Below, piece by piece: positions 55,650 through 64,000 of a stretch of DNA of 64,000 nucleotides. The first letter of the stretch is position 1. The number at the start of each line of letters is the position of its first letter. The translations under genes were made by a program, and so were the position numbers. Location: contig MJCC01000003.1 in assembly GCA_001766655.1 (NCBI GenBank), positions 491,725 through 555,724 of the forward strand, read 5' to 3'. Below the pieces are notes generated by a model that was given only the letters and a program-made list of their open reading frames with translations, made no database searches and was not told the origin of the DNA. The stretch is from Phytomonas francai (taxonomy: Eukaryota > Euglenozoa > Kinetoplastea > Trypanosomatida > Trypanosomatidae).

Positions 55650-57251
55650 ATGCAAACCAGAGACGCGGATCGAAGCGCCGGTAGTGTGCTGGATGCGCTT
55701 CTCAACAAACGGGCCAAATTTATATCTACACAGTTAAGCCAGCATCCGCATCGTGGAGTCAAAAAACTACTTGCATCCAGACCTCCTGCAAAGCTGCTAC
55801 GAGCGGCTGTTGATGCCTCTGGTGGACAAAAGGTTTCCAACATCAATCCACTATTTATTTCAATGGCAAAAACGCTTAAATTTCATGGGCAAAAAAGGGA
55901 TTTGAAGGACGATCTCAGAGATTCTCCTATTAGGCGAAACAGCAGAAAGAGGGCAAATAAGGGGCAAGGCGTAATGAGTCCTGCATCTTTGTCTGGCGAA
56001 ACGGTATGCAATCCTAGACCGAAAAAGAGGAGATGTTTTTTTTCAAACTCAGATATACCGCCGCCAACAAGTCGTGCATCGCAAGGTGTCGAATCCTCCC
56101 GCTCACTTGCTGCCCTCAAGCAACGTCTTCGCGATGGGAAGGGTCAAGAACGCCGAGATGAGTTTCCAGAATTGGTCTCACATCCGAAGCGCCACAAGGC
56201 GGAGCCCACCCTTAGTGTGGCGTCGTCATCGGTCGGACGAATGGGCTCAATTGAAAAGCGAAAAACGGCCTCAGTGTTGGCTAAAGGCGATATCGCGCCC
56301 AAAGATACGTATCGTTGGGTACGTCACTGCACAAGCTTAAAGACAAAGACTATGCACCGCGGCATTACTAAGGCCGCTAGCCTCTTCCGCTACTACGGAT
56401 GGCCGACCTCCGCGGCAGAGAGGAGTCGCTTCGCAGAAATTCTCCCGGTTTACTGGAAACGACTGGCGATTGCTCCATGGAAACGAAAGCCTAGTCGTGC
56501 AGCGTGCCTTCGGCGCGCTTTATGTATACTCAACAGGAGCTTTTGGCTCCTGGTACAGCGCATTATAGCCATCCGTAGGAGCTTTGTGAAGCTCTTGTCG
56601 CATTCTTTTCTGATTACGAATACAACACCCAACTCAAAAGCGACGCCGGATCTGTCCAGCTCCGTTCTGGGCCCCCGCCTTGCCTTAGCGCGCCTTTTCC
56701 CACTTTTCGGGCTCGTGGTGAGGGTCCTTTGGATACAGTGGGAGGATTCTAGGATGGACGATGCACACAAGGCACATGAAGGTCTCTCGAGAGTGATTGC
56801 TGAATCTGAGTTTGGAAGACTCACAATTACTGCATGTGAAAAGGGTATTGTTCTCCATGAATCAAAAAATCGTGTTGGGGTTGTCTTACTTCCACGCAAA
56901 ATCCAACTTGAGCGAGCAATAGTATGGGGCGGCAACAACACACATCCTGCAGCTTGTCCTTCCACAAAAGGCAGCTCGTCGGAACAGGAAGCTGCTGAAG
57001 CAGTTCTCACGATAGCACGATGCATTACCCCGAAGGTGATTCAGGTTCGAAAGGTTTTCTCTGGGTTCAGTGGAAGCGAGACTGATCTTATACAGAAACT
57101 GCTGCTATTTGTTAACCGCACTGTACAAGAGCAAGATTCTCCTCGTAAGGGTAAACTGGTGGTGGCTATGGTAGTGGGAGAAGTGAGTACTGCGCTGCCA
57201 GAAATCACCGATTCAAACTTGTTAGACTGCCTGAGAAATCGGTTTTTATAA
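55650..57251 (+). CDS. POP4: POP4/Rpp29-like protein, candidate RNase P/MRP subunit (533 aa)
   Basis: Tentative. POP4/Rpp29 is an Sm-like barrel protein of RNase P and MRP. In this product a helical segment near 243-270 (GWPTSAAERSRFAEILPVYW) sits where POP4 has its 'P.Y..L..LW..YI' helix. Near 388-417 the strand pair GRLTITACEKGIVLHESKNR followed by VGVVLLPRK resembles the barrel core 'G..L.V....GIV..ET.N'. The 'GIVLHESKN' step is the best match. The rest is longer and more divergent than POP4 (about 220-280 residues), with a basic disordered N-terminal half (PKKRRCFF; RKRANKGQ) that looks nuclear. The POP1-like gene lies directly upstream. The start at 55650 is preferred; ATG 55518 is possible. 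It may instead be an unrelated basic nuclear protein. Confidence 0.5.
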   Translation: MQTRDADRSAGSVLDALLNKRAKFISTQLSQHPHRGVKKLLASRPPAKLLRAAVDASGGQKVSNINPLFISMAKTLKFHGQKRDLKDDLRDSPIRRNSRKRANKGQGVMSPASLSGETVCNPRPKKRRCFFSNSDIPPPTSRASQGVESSRSLAALKQRLRDGKGQERRDEFPELVSHPKRHKAEPTLSVASSSVGRMGSIEKRKTASVLAKGDIAPKDTYRWVRHCTSLKTKTMHRGITKAASLFRYYGWPTSAAERSRFAEILPVYWKRLAIAPWKRKPSRAACLRRALCILNRSFWLLVQRIIAIRRSFVKLLSHSFLITNTTPNSKATPDLSSSVLGPRLALARLFPLFGLVVRVLWIQWEDSRMDDAHKAHEGLSRVIAESEFGRLTITACEKGIVLHESKNRVGVVLLPRKIQLERAIVWGGNNTHPAACPSTKGSSSEQEAAEAVLTIARCITPKVIQVRKVFSGFSGSETDLIQKLLLFVNRTVQEQDSPRKGKLVVAMVVGEVSTALPEITDSNLLDCLRNRFL

Positions 57252-57625
57252 TAATGATAATCAAACAGCTAAATTTTGGGAAAAAAGAAAAGTGCTTTTT
57301 TTTGTTTCAAATAAAGGCCTTTAGAAAGAAACCTCAGAACATTTATTCCGGAACCTTCTTCCTTATTTTGCTCTTTTCGCGTTCTTTTTTTTTCTGAATA
57401 GATACAATTTTTTTTTACCTTAGTACTATTTTCACTTAGATTTATTAACACATCATAACTCTCTCCGGTAGCATTTAACTGAAAAAAGCCTGTAGAATCG
57501 AACCACTTTTGTCAAAGTGGCAGAAAAGTAGAATACCATAACAAAGATTTTCCTTTCAAGTATCTTTTTATGATTCGGACATCTTTTTTTCCTATCCATG
57601 TGTGAGGAAAGCATTTAAATCTGTG
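57252..57625. other. Intergenic spacer, 374 bp
   Basis: T-rich spacer with long T tracts (57386-57394, 57409-57416), a perfect hairpin at 57503-57520, and a T-rich stretch at 57545-57600 before the photolyase start. An in-frame GTG at 57602 is not used. Confidence 0.6.
57503..57520. repeat. Perfect hairpin (7-bp stem, 4-base loop)
   Basis: CCACTTT at 57503-57509, loop TGTC, then AAAGTGG at 57514-57520. It lies 106 bases upstream of the photolyase start. Whether it is within the mature leader or upstream of the splice site is unknown. Confidence 0.7.
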
Positions 57626-59371
57626 ATGCAAGCGAAGAAACCTGGGACTAAGCGCAGCCGCAGTCCGAGTTCGAATGAGTGCTGTCCTCCTTCTCTAACT
57701 ACGCCCACACTCTCTACGACGCTCCGGGTTGAGGGCAATGGCGACCTAGAGCGGGATGTAGCCGTCTTTATCTTTCGCCGCGACCTCCGTCTTCATGATA
57801 ATAACGCCCTACTGGAGCTTGCCGAGCGTGCGCTCGCTCGTTCCCTGCGCATCCTACCACTTTTTTTCTTTAATCCCATGCAAGCGGATGCGGATAAAAA
57901 TCCGTATTTTGGTAACTCTAGCTTCCAATTTATGTTAGAGTCCCTCAGTGATTTAGATAGAAGTTGTCAATTGGACGGCAGGCTTGTGTGCTTGCGGGGT
58001 ACAGACAGCGAATGTCTCGCTGACGTTAAGCAACACGGGTTCCGCATTTCTCTCCTTGGATTCAATAAGGATTTTTCACCTTTCGCTTCGGTACGGGACG
58101 CGTGCCTAATGCAGTGGTGTCAAGAACATCAAGTAGAGTGCATTACAAGCAATTGCGACTATACCTTGCTCCCGCTCGATGCGATCCTCAAGCATGATGA
58201 GGGGCCGTATAGTGTATTCACTCCTTTCTATCGACGTCTCATTTCAGACTTCGTTGATAAAGTGCCTATACCACACATGGGCCCCTTGGATGTTCACAAA
58301 CTATTTATAGGTAATGGCAAGGCACAGTTAAGGAATGTTGCTGTGAACCTAGGGGGCTTGTTGAATAATTTTAGGAGAACCCTTTCGGATAAGGGCGGTC
58401 GAGACGAGGGCCTCAGACGCCTAGATCATGTCGCCGCGATGCAGTGCTATGCCGTAGATCGTGATATAATGGCACTTGATGCGACATCGCACCTCAGTCC
58501 GCATCTGAAGTTTGGGACAGTATCGGTGCGGGAGGTTTGGCATCGCTCCCTTCGTCTTTTTGGCCCGAGGCACGGCTTTACAAGGCAACTTGTGTGGCGA
58601 GAGTTCTACGCAATGTTGTTGTATCATCACCCTCGTCTCGCTGGTGGCCAGCTCAATGCCACCCCGACTTTGGCAATTAATGGAACAGCAGAGGGCGCTC
58701 AGCCACATGGCGTCAATCAACCCTTTCTAGCTAAGTACCTTAACTACCGATGGTCGTGGAAAGAAGAGGACTACAACGCTTTTAAACGGGGCTGCACCGG
58801 GGTACCGCTCGTCGATGCGGCTGTGCGAAGCCTGAACGAAACGGGTTGGTGCCACAATCGTTGCCGCATGCTGATCGCGAACTTTCTCGTGAAGGTGCTG
58901 TCTGTTGATTGGCGCGAGGGCGAACGCTGGTTCGCAACCAAAGCGGTGGACTACGACGTCGCGAACAACAACGGGGGTTGGCTATGGTCTTCTGGGCAAG
59001 GGGCTGACGCGCATCCGTACTTCCGCACCTTCAACCCCTTCCGGCAGTCGCAGCGCTATGATCCAGAGTGCGTGTTCATACAGAAGTGGGTGCCTGAGCT
59101 GCGTGGCCTCCCGCCAGCCCTCATACACACATGGGACGTTTACTGCAGAAAGCAGCAGCACAGGCCGAGTGGGAAGCCAAGCGATGGTGCTCGGCCAGAG
59201 GGGGCGTCTAACAGCGAAGGTCACGACAATGCCAGAGCAGCACCAGCCTCAAGCAAGAAACGCAAGTCCGATGTGCGGTATGTGACGGCCTACCCCGCCC
59301 CCATTGTGGATATTAAGGCATGCACCCAAGCGGTCATTGAGGAATTCAAAAAGTACGACGCAAAAAAGTAA
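57626..59371 (+). CDS. PHR: Class I DNA photolyase (cyclobutane pyrimidine dimer type)
   Basis: A light-driven FAD enzyme that splits UV-induced pyrimidine dimers. The N-terminal antenna domain begins VAVFIFRRDLRLHDNNALLE (about 45-64). The FAD domain shows TGVPLVDAAVRSLNETGWCH then NRCRM (about 391-415) and VANNNGGWLWSSGQGADAHP then YFRTFNP (about 445-471). LVWREFYAML and the Trp/Asn pattern resemble bacterial CPD photolyases; the Trp-rich version of 6-4 photolyases is absent. Compared with the bacterial enzyme, a Gly/Ser/Lys insertion (about 503-545, with KKRKSD) precedes the usual YPAPIVDIKACTQAVIEEF end. With the basic N-terminus (KKPGTKRSRS) it suggests nuclear import. The ATG at 57626 is chosen over GTG 57602. 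581 residues. Confidence 0.92.
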   Translation: MQAKKPGTKRSRSPSSNECCPPSLTTPTLSTTLRVEGNGDLERDVAVFIFRRDLRLHDNNALLELAERALARSLRILPLFFFNPMQADADKNPYFGNSSFQFMLESLSDLDRSCQLDGRLVCLRGTDSECLADVKQHGFRISLLGFNKDFSPFASVRDACLMQWCQEHQVECITSNCDYTLLPLDAILKHDEGPYSVFTPFYRRLISDFVDKVPIPHMGPLDVHKLFIGNGKAQLRNVAVNLGGLLNNFRRTLSDKGGRDEGLRRLDHVAAMQCYAVDRDIMALDATSHLSPHLKFGTVSVREVWHRSLRLFGPRHGFTRQLVWREFYAMLLYHHPRLAGGQLNATPTLAINGTAEGAQPHGVNQPFLAKYLNYRWSWKEEDYNAFKRGCTGVPLVDAAVRSLNETGWCHNRCRMLIANFLVKVLSVDWREGERWFATKAVDYDVANNNGGWLWSSGQGADAHPYFRTFNPFRQSQRYDPECVFIQKWVPELRGLPPALIHTWDVYCRKQQHRPSGKPSDGARPEGASNSEGHDNARAAPASSKKRKSDVRYVTAYPAPIVDIKACTQAVIEEFKKYDAKK

Positions 59372-59996
59372 CAAAGAAGGTAGCTAGTGGGGAGGCATTT
59401 TATCTTTTATTCGCAATTAAACGAAAAGAAAACACCCTTTCTGAAGTAGTGCCTTTTCCATTAGCAGTAGTGGTATTACCACGTTCGTCAAACAGGTGAA
59501 TGAGGCACTCAAAAAAAAGATTTCATATCGTCTTACTTTGCAGAGCAAAGTATAATCCGAACACTGGACATCGTACACTGATTTCAACGGCTTTTAAAAA
59601 AGGGAACCGCCGTCCAGGATAAAACTCTCTTGTTTCAGAAAAATTAAGTGAAAGATGAATTTTATACAACATGTGTATGAGATAATTATTGGCATCTGCG
59701 CAAAGAAGGATCAACGATACAGCGGCTTCATCTTGTACCAAATTACTTTTATTTGCTTCTAGTGTTCTGAAGTTCATACATGTGCAATGCATATTTCTAC
59801 TATTTCACGACTCCACAATTGCTTTTCTAATCAAGGATGCGAAGAAATAATAAATATATGGTTAAAAGATTGGTGTTTGAACTTTTAGGTAAAATTAATT
59901 GTACGCAACGGAGGTTTTCTTCTTTCGTAAGCTGCCCCTCCCATTTGACTCTTTCTAGTCTGTGGGTTCGTTCTCAGAACACAGGAAACCTTAGAC
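59372..59996. other. Intergenic spacer, 625 bp
   Basis: AT-rich. An 89-codon minus-strand frame (59523-59792) runs against the array direction and has no family resemblance. A pyrimidine stretch at 59915-59957 fits splicing of the next gene. Confidence 0.6.
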
Positions 59997-60563
59997 ATGA
60001 GCATTATAAATAAGCATTCACCGACACAAGCCAGTACAGATAGTAGTGTTGGTGATAGTGTTCCTTATCCTTTCAAGGAAAGCAAATGTGGACATTCAGC
60101 AGCGCATCACTCCTACACTAGATCTCGGTGGCGTGTGCATTCCTTTTTGAACCAAAAATGCGCATCTGAAGCAACCCCATTTGCAGATAATATTCACTTT
60201 GAGAAGAATTCTTTTTCCTGTGAGCGGCCACGCTCCATGAGTTTATCGAGGGCCCTTGTTGAGCCTAGTCAGAGACAAGACACGGACTCTTTTACACCAC
60301 ATGCTTTAGATATAAAACTCACGCGGGAAGAGGAACAGCAACTGGATTTGCAGGAAAGACTTGATCACATTCAAAACAGAGCCGAGTTGTGGAAGGAAAG
60401 GCAGTGGGCTGAGGTCCATAAAGGGTGCGTTGAGAGGCAGAACATGGAGTCTTCAATGAGGCAGCGACTATGGCAGTCTCGAACAGCAGAGCAGGACCGC
60501 GCACTGCGGCGTATGGGGCGTCTTATGAAGGAAATGCGATCCAAACTACTACAAGACACATGA
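59997..60563 (+). CDS. Hypothetical protein with C-terminal coiled coil (188 aa)
   Basis: ATG at 59997. Residues 1-95 are disordered and rich in Ser, His and Pro, with aromatic/basic islands such as SYTRSRWRVHSFLNQ. From about residue 105 the protein is one long charged helix (TREEEQQLDLQERLDHIQNR; RTAEQDRALRRMGRLMKEMR) ending in LLQDT. No metal site, signal or membrane span. The composition suits a small structural or flagellar component, but the family is not recognised and no role is assigned. Confidence 0.72.
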   Translation: MSIINKHSPTQASTDSSVGDSVPYPFKESKCGHSAAHHSYTRSRWRVHSFLNQKCASEATPFADNIHFEKNSFSCERPRSMSLSRALVEPSQRQDTDSFTPHALDIKLTREEEQQLDLQERLDHIQNRAELWKERQWAEVHKGCVERQNMESSMRQRLWQSRTAEQDRALRRMGRLMKEMRSKLLQDT

Positions 60564-60935
60564 TCGTCACCTCTTTCCCTTCCATGTTTCTTATTCCTAT
60601 GTCACCTGCTAGGCGCGCTGCTGAAGCGGGTTACTTTTTTTTGTATAGTATTGCATAGTGGAATCACCACCTACACGGTAAAAGAATGACAAAAAAAGTC
60701 TTCAAGCAAAGAAATGCGATATTAGATAGGAGCTTTCTGTGCTGGATATGTCTAAATTAAAGCAACATAAACGATGTAAATTGTGGAAGGGATTACACCT
60801 TTCAAATCTGCTTCTAGTCCCTTTTTCCTTGAACGGTAGAGGATTACTTTGTCAATAAGAGAGGTACAGAGTTTTGTTTTTTTTCCGTTTTGACGCGTCA
60901 AATAGAACCTCTCCTTTGATTAACTCTAAAAGTGC
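60564..60935. other. Intergenic spacer, 372 bp
   Basis: AT-rich spacer. A T-run near 60876-60889 lies before the next start. No gene recognised. Confidence 0.6.
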
Positions 60936-62045
60936 ATGAATGTTCACAAAAGTATTCCTAGGAGACTTTATAAAATGTCCGGCGGTCTAAATCTCTTTTT
61001 CTCTATGCGACAGCGCCGAACTGACTTTCTTTTATCCCATCATGGGGACTCTTTTCTATGGAACAGTCAGCGCACTGTGAGTGGAGGAACTGGCCGTGGT
61101 GACCTTTACTATACCAATCCACTCAATTCTAACTGTCGTCGACGCGCGCTTGGCATTCAGCGTGGTCTTGTGTACAACTCGCAGGCGACTCAGGATCAGA
61201 CAGGGCAACTGCGCTTTCGTAAACGTGTTCTTCACGAATCCGCGAAAGGTGCCTTGGGGTCGATGCCGGTGCTCAGGCCGGCTATCGCGTCGTGGTCCTA
61301 TCTCATTCCCTCACTAAAGGCGAGTGTGGAGGCTGCCGTGCCAGCCTCGATATGGGAGAAACTCCACGAAAACTGCTTGACAGGGACGTCAATGGAGCCT
61401 TCTAGATTTTTTGGAGAGGCAAAAGATGCAACTAGGGCCGCGAACGAGTCGTTCTCAGACGCGGATCGCATTACTCTACAAGAGGGTCAACGATGGTTCC
61501 AGTATGAACTTCATCAGCGTCTCCCGCTTCTCGAGGATTCCCTAATGCAAGCAGAACTCAAGTACCTGGTTATGTGGCCTTGGTTGTTCCGCCGAGTCTG
61601 GGTCGTGCTTCCTCCTTCCTCCCCCACCCTGCTGGCAGAGCCCGCTGGGCTAGAAATCCAAGTTGGAGAGGAGCCACCCACTAGAGGCTTGAATTCTGAT
61701 GACTCACCAGAACGAGCTTTGAGTCTACCGAAACAGCTAGAGAAAACAGGTTTGTCCATCTTTCGCGCTTCCCGTCAGGTAGCCAGCGTGGATATGAGAC
61801 CTACCACATTACAGGTATATAATCTCGTGGACCGGGTGCGCGTGCTGACAGGTCACGTGGAGGAGTGTGTTAGTGCTCAGTTGGCGTCATTGTCGTCAGG
61901 GTGCGATGAGGGAACATCGTCTATTAACGATGGCCGTACCTTAAAAAAGATGAGTGCAAGGAGTATTCTCAAGGAAGCGGAGCTAAGAAATAGATGGAAG
62001 GATAATTTAGCGTGGCATCAAGAAATGAGGGCTTTTATCCCCTAG
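60936..62045 (+). CDS. Hypothetical protein, possibly mitochondrial (369 aa)
   Basis: ATG at 60936. The N-terminus (MNVHKSIPRRLYKMSGGLNL followed by FFSMRQRRTDFL) is basic and amphipathic, suggesting a mitochondrial presequence; M14 (60975) is an alternative start. Residues 100-215 look globular and helical (LRPAIASWSYLIPSLKASVE; LHQRLPLLEDSLMQAELKYL; VMWPWLFRRVWVVLP). A Pro/Ser-rich loop follows, then a second helical block (LQVYNLVDRVRVLTGHVEEC). The C-terminus is charged and Trp-containing (ILKEAELRNRWKDNLAWHQE). No known domain is recognised. Confidence 0.75.
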   Translation: MNVHKSIPRRLYKMSGGLNLFFSMRQRRTDFLLSHHGDSFLWNSQRTVSGGTGRGDLYYTNPLNSNCRRRALGIQRGLVYNSQATQDQTGQLRFRKRVLHESAKGALGSMPVLRPAIASWSYLIPSLKASVEAAVPASIWEKLHENCLTGTSMEPSRFFGEAKDATRAANESFSDADRITLQEGQRWFQYELHQRLPLLEDSLMQAELKYLVMWPWLFRRVWVVLPPSSPTLLAEPAGLEIQVGEEPPTRGLNSDDSPERALSLPKQLEKTGLSIFRASRQVASVDMRPTTLQVYNLVDRVRVLTGHVEECVSAQLASLSSGCDEGTSSINDGRTLKKMSARSILKEAELRNRWKDNLAWHQEMRAFIP

Positions 62046-62475
62046 AGAAGTGATGATATTGAGAGAAATCAAGAAAAAAAGGGGATGAAAATATCCACAA
62101 GGTAGTGATGTCATGAGCTTCATTTTGTTTTTTCGGCGGAAGGAGTCCTTCACTCGTGGAAACATTTTTGAAGTGATATAGAAACAGGCCACATTAGTTC
62201 CCCCTCCCTCCTCCCTTTCTATCGATCCCTCAAAAATGTGTGATTAAAATGAAGGCGTAGGGACAAAGAAAATGTTATTCAGAAATGTTCCACGATGAGG
62301 ATAATTTTCTCTTCATATAAAAATACATATCACAAATGCGTTCTTTCAGTTGCTTCCTGTTACTATTATATCCCTCTACTTTTCAATTCTTCTCTTTGAC
62401 TTAGTTCATGTGTCCAGCATCGTCTTTTCACGTCCATCTGTATTGAAATTTTGACATCTAAAAGGCCCCTGGTAC
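62046..62475. other. Intergenic spacer, 430 bp
   Basis: AT-rich with a pyrimidine-rich stretch (62374-62402) ending in AG at 62403-62404, about 70 bases before the next ATG. No gene recognised. Confidence 0.6.
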
Positions 62476-64000
62476 ATGGAGCAAGAATACATTCGACTTA
62501 TCCGCAATTCCCCATTCATGCAAGATGGCGTGCTACAGCACCTCACAACCTGCTTCACGTCAGAAAAACAGCTGAATGACGGCGGTATCTCTGGGACCCC
62601 TTTTCTATCTGGTTCTCGCGGATTCCCTCTACAACCATATGGTGGTGAAATGCTTTCACACCTGGAAGGCGCCACTCCCTTCAGTCTCGATTCTTGTTGG
62701 CCGCTCTGTAGCATGGAACGAGACTGTGCTGCGCTGGGGCACGGGGGGGGAACTCCGCCGTCTCTTATCCATGCTTCTTTGAACCCCACAATGCTTTGTG
62801 ATCCCGAACACTACGGAGCCATAAGGTCCGACGTGGGCATCGTGCGAGCGAACAGAGAGGACACCGCCCTCTTCATCCCTCTTACCTTGGATGCGTTTGA
62901 GGTGTTGCGAATATCCCCAATCTTGGGTGAGGTTCTCGTTCTCCAACCCACGTGGAGGTTTCTCGACGGACTGGAGTCCGCCTTGTCAGTGTGGCTGGCA
63001 AAGGAGGCAAATACATTTCTTCATATAGAAATGCGCCCCCACAACGCCGGTGGCGTTGACCATTCTGGTCACGACGAGATAAGAGCAGATGCGAAGGTGT
63101 TGCATACACTTACAGCAGGAGCTGCGGCATTTTACCAATGGCCACTTGAGTATGTGTATGCTGTGGCCGCCCGTGATGTGCACATGAAGCTCCGCCTCCT
63201 TGTTTTACGGTTTCCACACTTCATATCAAGCTTGGCGGCTGTAGAAGGATCGAATACTGGCATGGGGTATGAAGAAGGCGCAAGCAATGAGGTCTTGGAC
63301 GGTGCTGCTGCAGCCTACCCCCATATATCGCGTCGATGTGGAGGTCACGAAAAGCTCAAAATGGACACTAAAAGTCTCACGGCGCCTGTCGAACTGCAAT
63401 TGAGAACGATTTCTTCCCCCGGTGACGCGCTCTTTGCTCATGTTGCCTTGCCTTTGAGTCTCACAGACGCTCATCGATGGCAGCTCCCCTCACCTCGTGC
63501 GTACCCAAGTGACCGCTTCCTGGATGTCTTCAACCACGTGCAGCTTATCGGCGTCGTCGACGAAATTTTCTACGCTACGCGCAACACCGACTGGCCAATG
63601 CCATGGGTCACCCTTTTGGTCGTTTCTTCCTCGGGTCAGGGTGGTCGCCGTGGGCCGTCCTCGACGCCCGTGAGGGCACGCCGAACCGTCGACTTGCGCC
63701 TGCTGCCTGCCGCGGTGCTGCACCGCGTGGTGGTGGTGGGCCAGGTCGTCGAGGTCGTCGGACGCCTCGTCGTCGTGCCGGCGGCGTCCCTTCCCTCGGG
63801 CTCTGCCGGCGCCCGACCACAGGCCGACACCCAAGCCGAGTACCTTGAGGCAAACACGGCAATGGTTGTGATGGGCTTGGAGGAGTTGGAAAGCCTTGCG
63901 GCGGGGGGGGTGCGGGCACGACGGAAAGGGTCCAAGCCGACACCGTCGCTAGCCTTTTGCGATAGCAAATGCGCATCATACGTGCCAAGTACCTTGGGAA
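62476..64000 (+). CDS. Long hypothetical protein, 3' end outside the window (at least 508 aa)
   Basis: From the ATG at 62476 the frame stays open to the window end with no stop in 508 codons, in the same direction as the array. The start is MEQEYIRLIRNSPFMQDGVL. Early parts are Gly/Ser-rich; middle parts look globular (FIPLTLDAFEVLRISPILG; WPLEYVYAVAARDVHMKLRL; RLLVLRFPHFISSLAAVE). Near 405-435 there is a strand-rich, very GC-rich stretch (VDLRLLPAAVLHRVVVVGQV then VEVVGRLVVVP) that could be a beta barrel such as an OB fold. The last visible part has CDSKCASYVP. I do not recognise the family. The C-terminus, which may hold the diagnostic domain, is missing. Confidence 0.8.
   Translation, partial: MEQEYIRLIRNSPFMQDGVLQHLTTCFTSEKQLNDGGISGTPFLSGSRGFPLQPYGGEMLSHLEGATPFSLDSCWPLCSMERDCAALGHGGGTPPSLIHASLNPTMLCDPEHYGAIRSDVGIVRANREDTALFIPLTLDAFEVLRISPILGEVLVLQPTWRFLDGLESALSVWLAKEANTFLHIEMRPHNAGGVDHSGHDEIRADAKVLHTLTAGAAAFYQWPLEYVYAVAARDVHMKLRLLVLRFPHFISSLAAVEGSNTGMGYEEGASNEVLDGAAAAYPHISRRCGGHEKLKMDTKSLTAPVELQLRTISSPGDALFAHVALPLSLTDAHRWQLPSPRAYPSDRFLDVFNHVQLIGVVDEIFYATRNTDWPMPWVTLLVVSSSGQGGRRGPSSTPVRARRTVDLRLLPAAVLHRVVVVGQVVEVVGRLVVVPAASLPSGSAGARPQADTQAEYLEANTAMVVMGLEELESLAAGGVRARRKGSKPTPSLAFCDSKCASYVPSTLG

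Noticed and set aside
57485..57515. tRNA B-box-like sequence (complement reads GGTTCGATTCT)
   Set aside because: No A box, acceptor pairing or anticodon arm can be built around it. The stem present is the simple hairpin reported.

Overview
The window is nuclear DNA of a kinetoplastid flagellate, most likely a trypanosomatid. Thirty uninterrupted protein genes lie in two head-to-tail arrays. Thirteen are on the minus strand (443-25029) and seventeen on the plus strand (26808 to the right edge), with one divergent strand-switch region (25030-26807) between them. No gene needs an intron. Many starts are preceded by a pyrimidine tract and an AG, as expected for trans-splicing. Several products are typical of flagellates (IFT57, DRC8/EFCAB2, CCDC40). 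Spacers are AT-rich with long homopolymers, so the base composition is lower in GC than Leishmania; I cannot name the genus. Starts were chosen at ATG codons only. Several longer frames begin at GTG or TTG and were trimmed.

Minus array, in transcription order from the switch region leftwards: a small unknown protein, IFT57, a DRC8-like EF-hand protein, a 1448-residue coiled-coil protein with repeated helical hairpins, a 153-residue probable mitochondrial protein, a PP2A B55-type regulatory subunit, an ERG4-type sterol C-24 reductase, a 160-residue probable mitochondrial protein, a TTC4/Cns1 Hsp90 co-chaperone, ribosomal protein eL6, a WDR70-like WD40 protein, and two unknown proteins.

Plus array, from the switch region rightwards: an RRM/RG-rich RNA-binding protein, a 190-residue probable mitochondrial protein, CCDC40, an unknown Lys-rich protein, an NKAP-domain protein, the tRNA m7G methyltransferase subunit TRM82/WDR4, a 2172-residue SF1 helicase with a cysteine-rich tail (ZNFX1-like), an NFU-type Fe-S scaffold, a very GC-rich small acidic-tailed protein, a SET-domain protein, an HD hydrolase, a POP1-like protein, a POP4/Rpp29-like protein, a class I DNA photolyase, two unknown proteins, and a long gene that runs off the right edge.

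Genes in such arrays are co-transcribed without being functionally linked, but two groupings stand out. Three axoneme or intraflagellar-transport genes lie within about 9 kb around the transcription start region. A POP1-like and a POP4-like gene are direct neighbours; together they would point to a canonical RNase P/MRP-type ribonucleoprotein in a lineage better known for protein-only RNase P. Other points of interest are a gene with nearly all G/C third positions (46807-47358), patches of high GC inside otherwise ordinary genes, an unexplained GC-rich island with a repeated 12-mer in the switch region, and two perfect hairpins in spacers. I recognised no tRNA, rRNA, spliced-leader RNA, transposon or CRISPR array.
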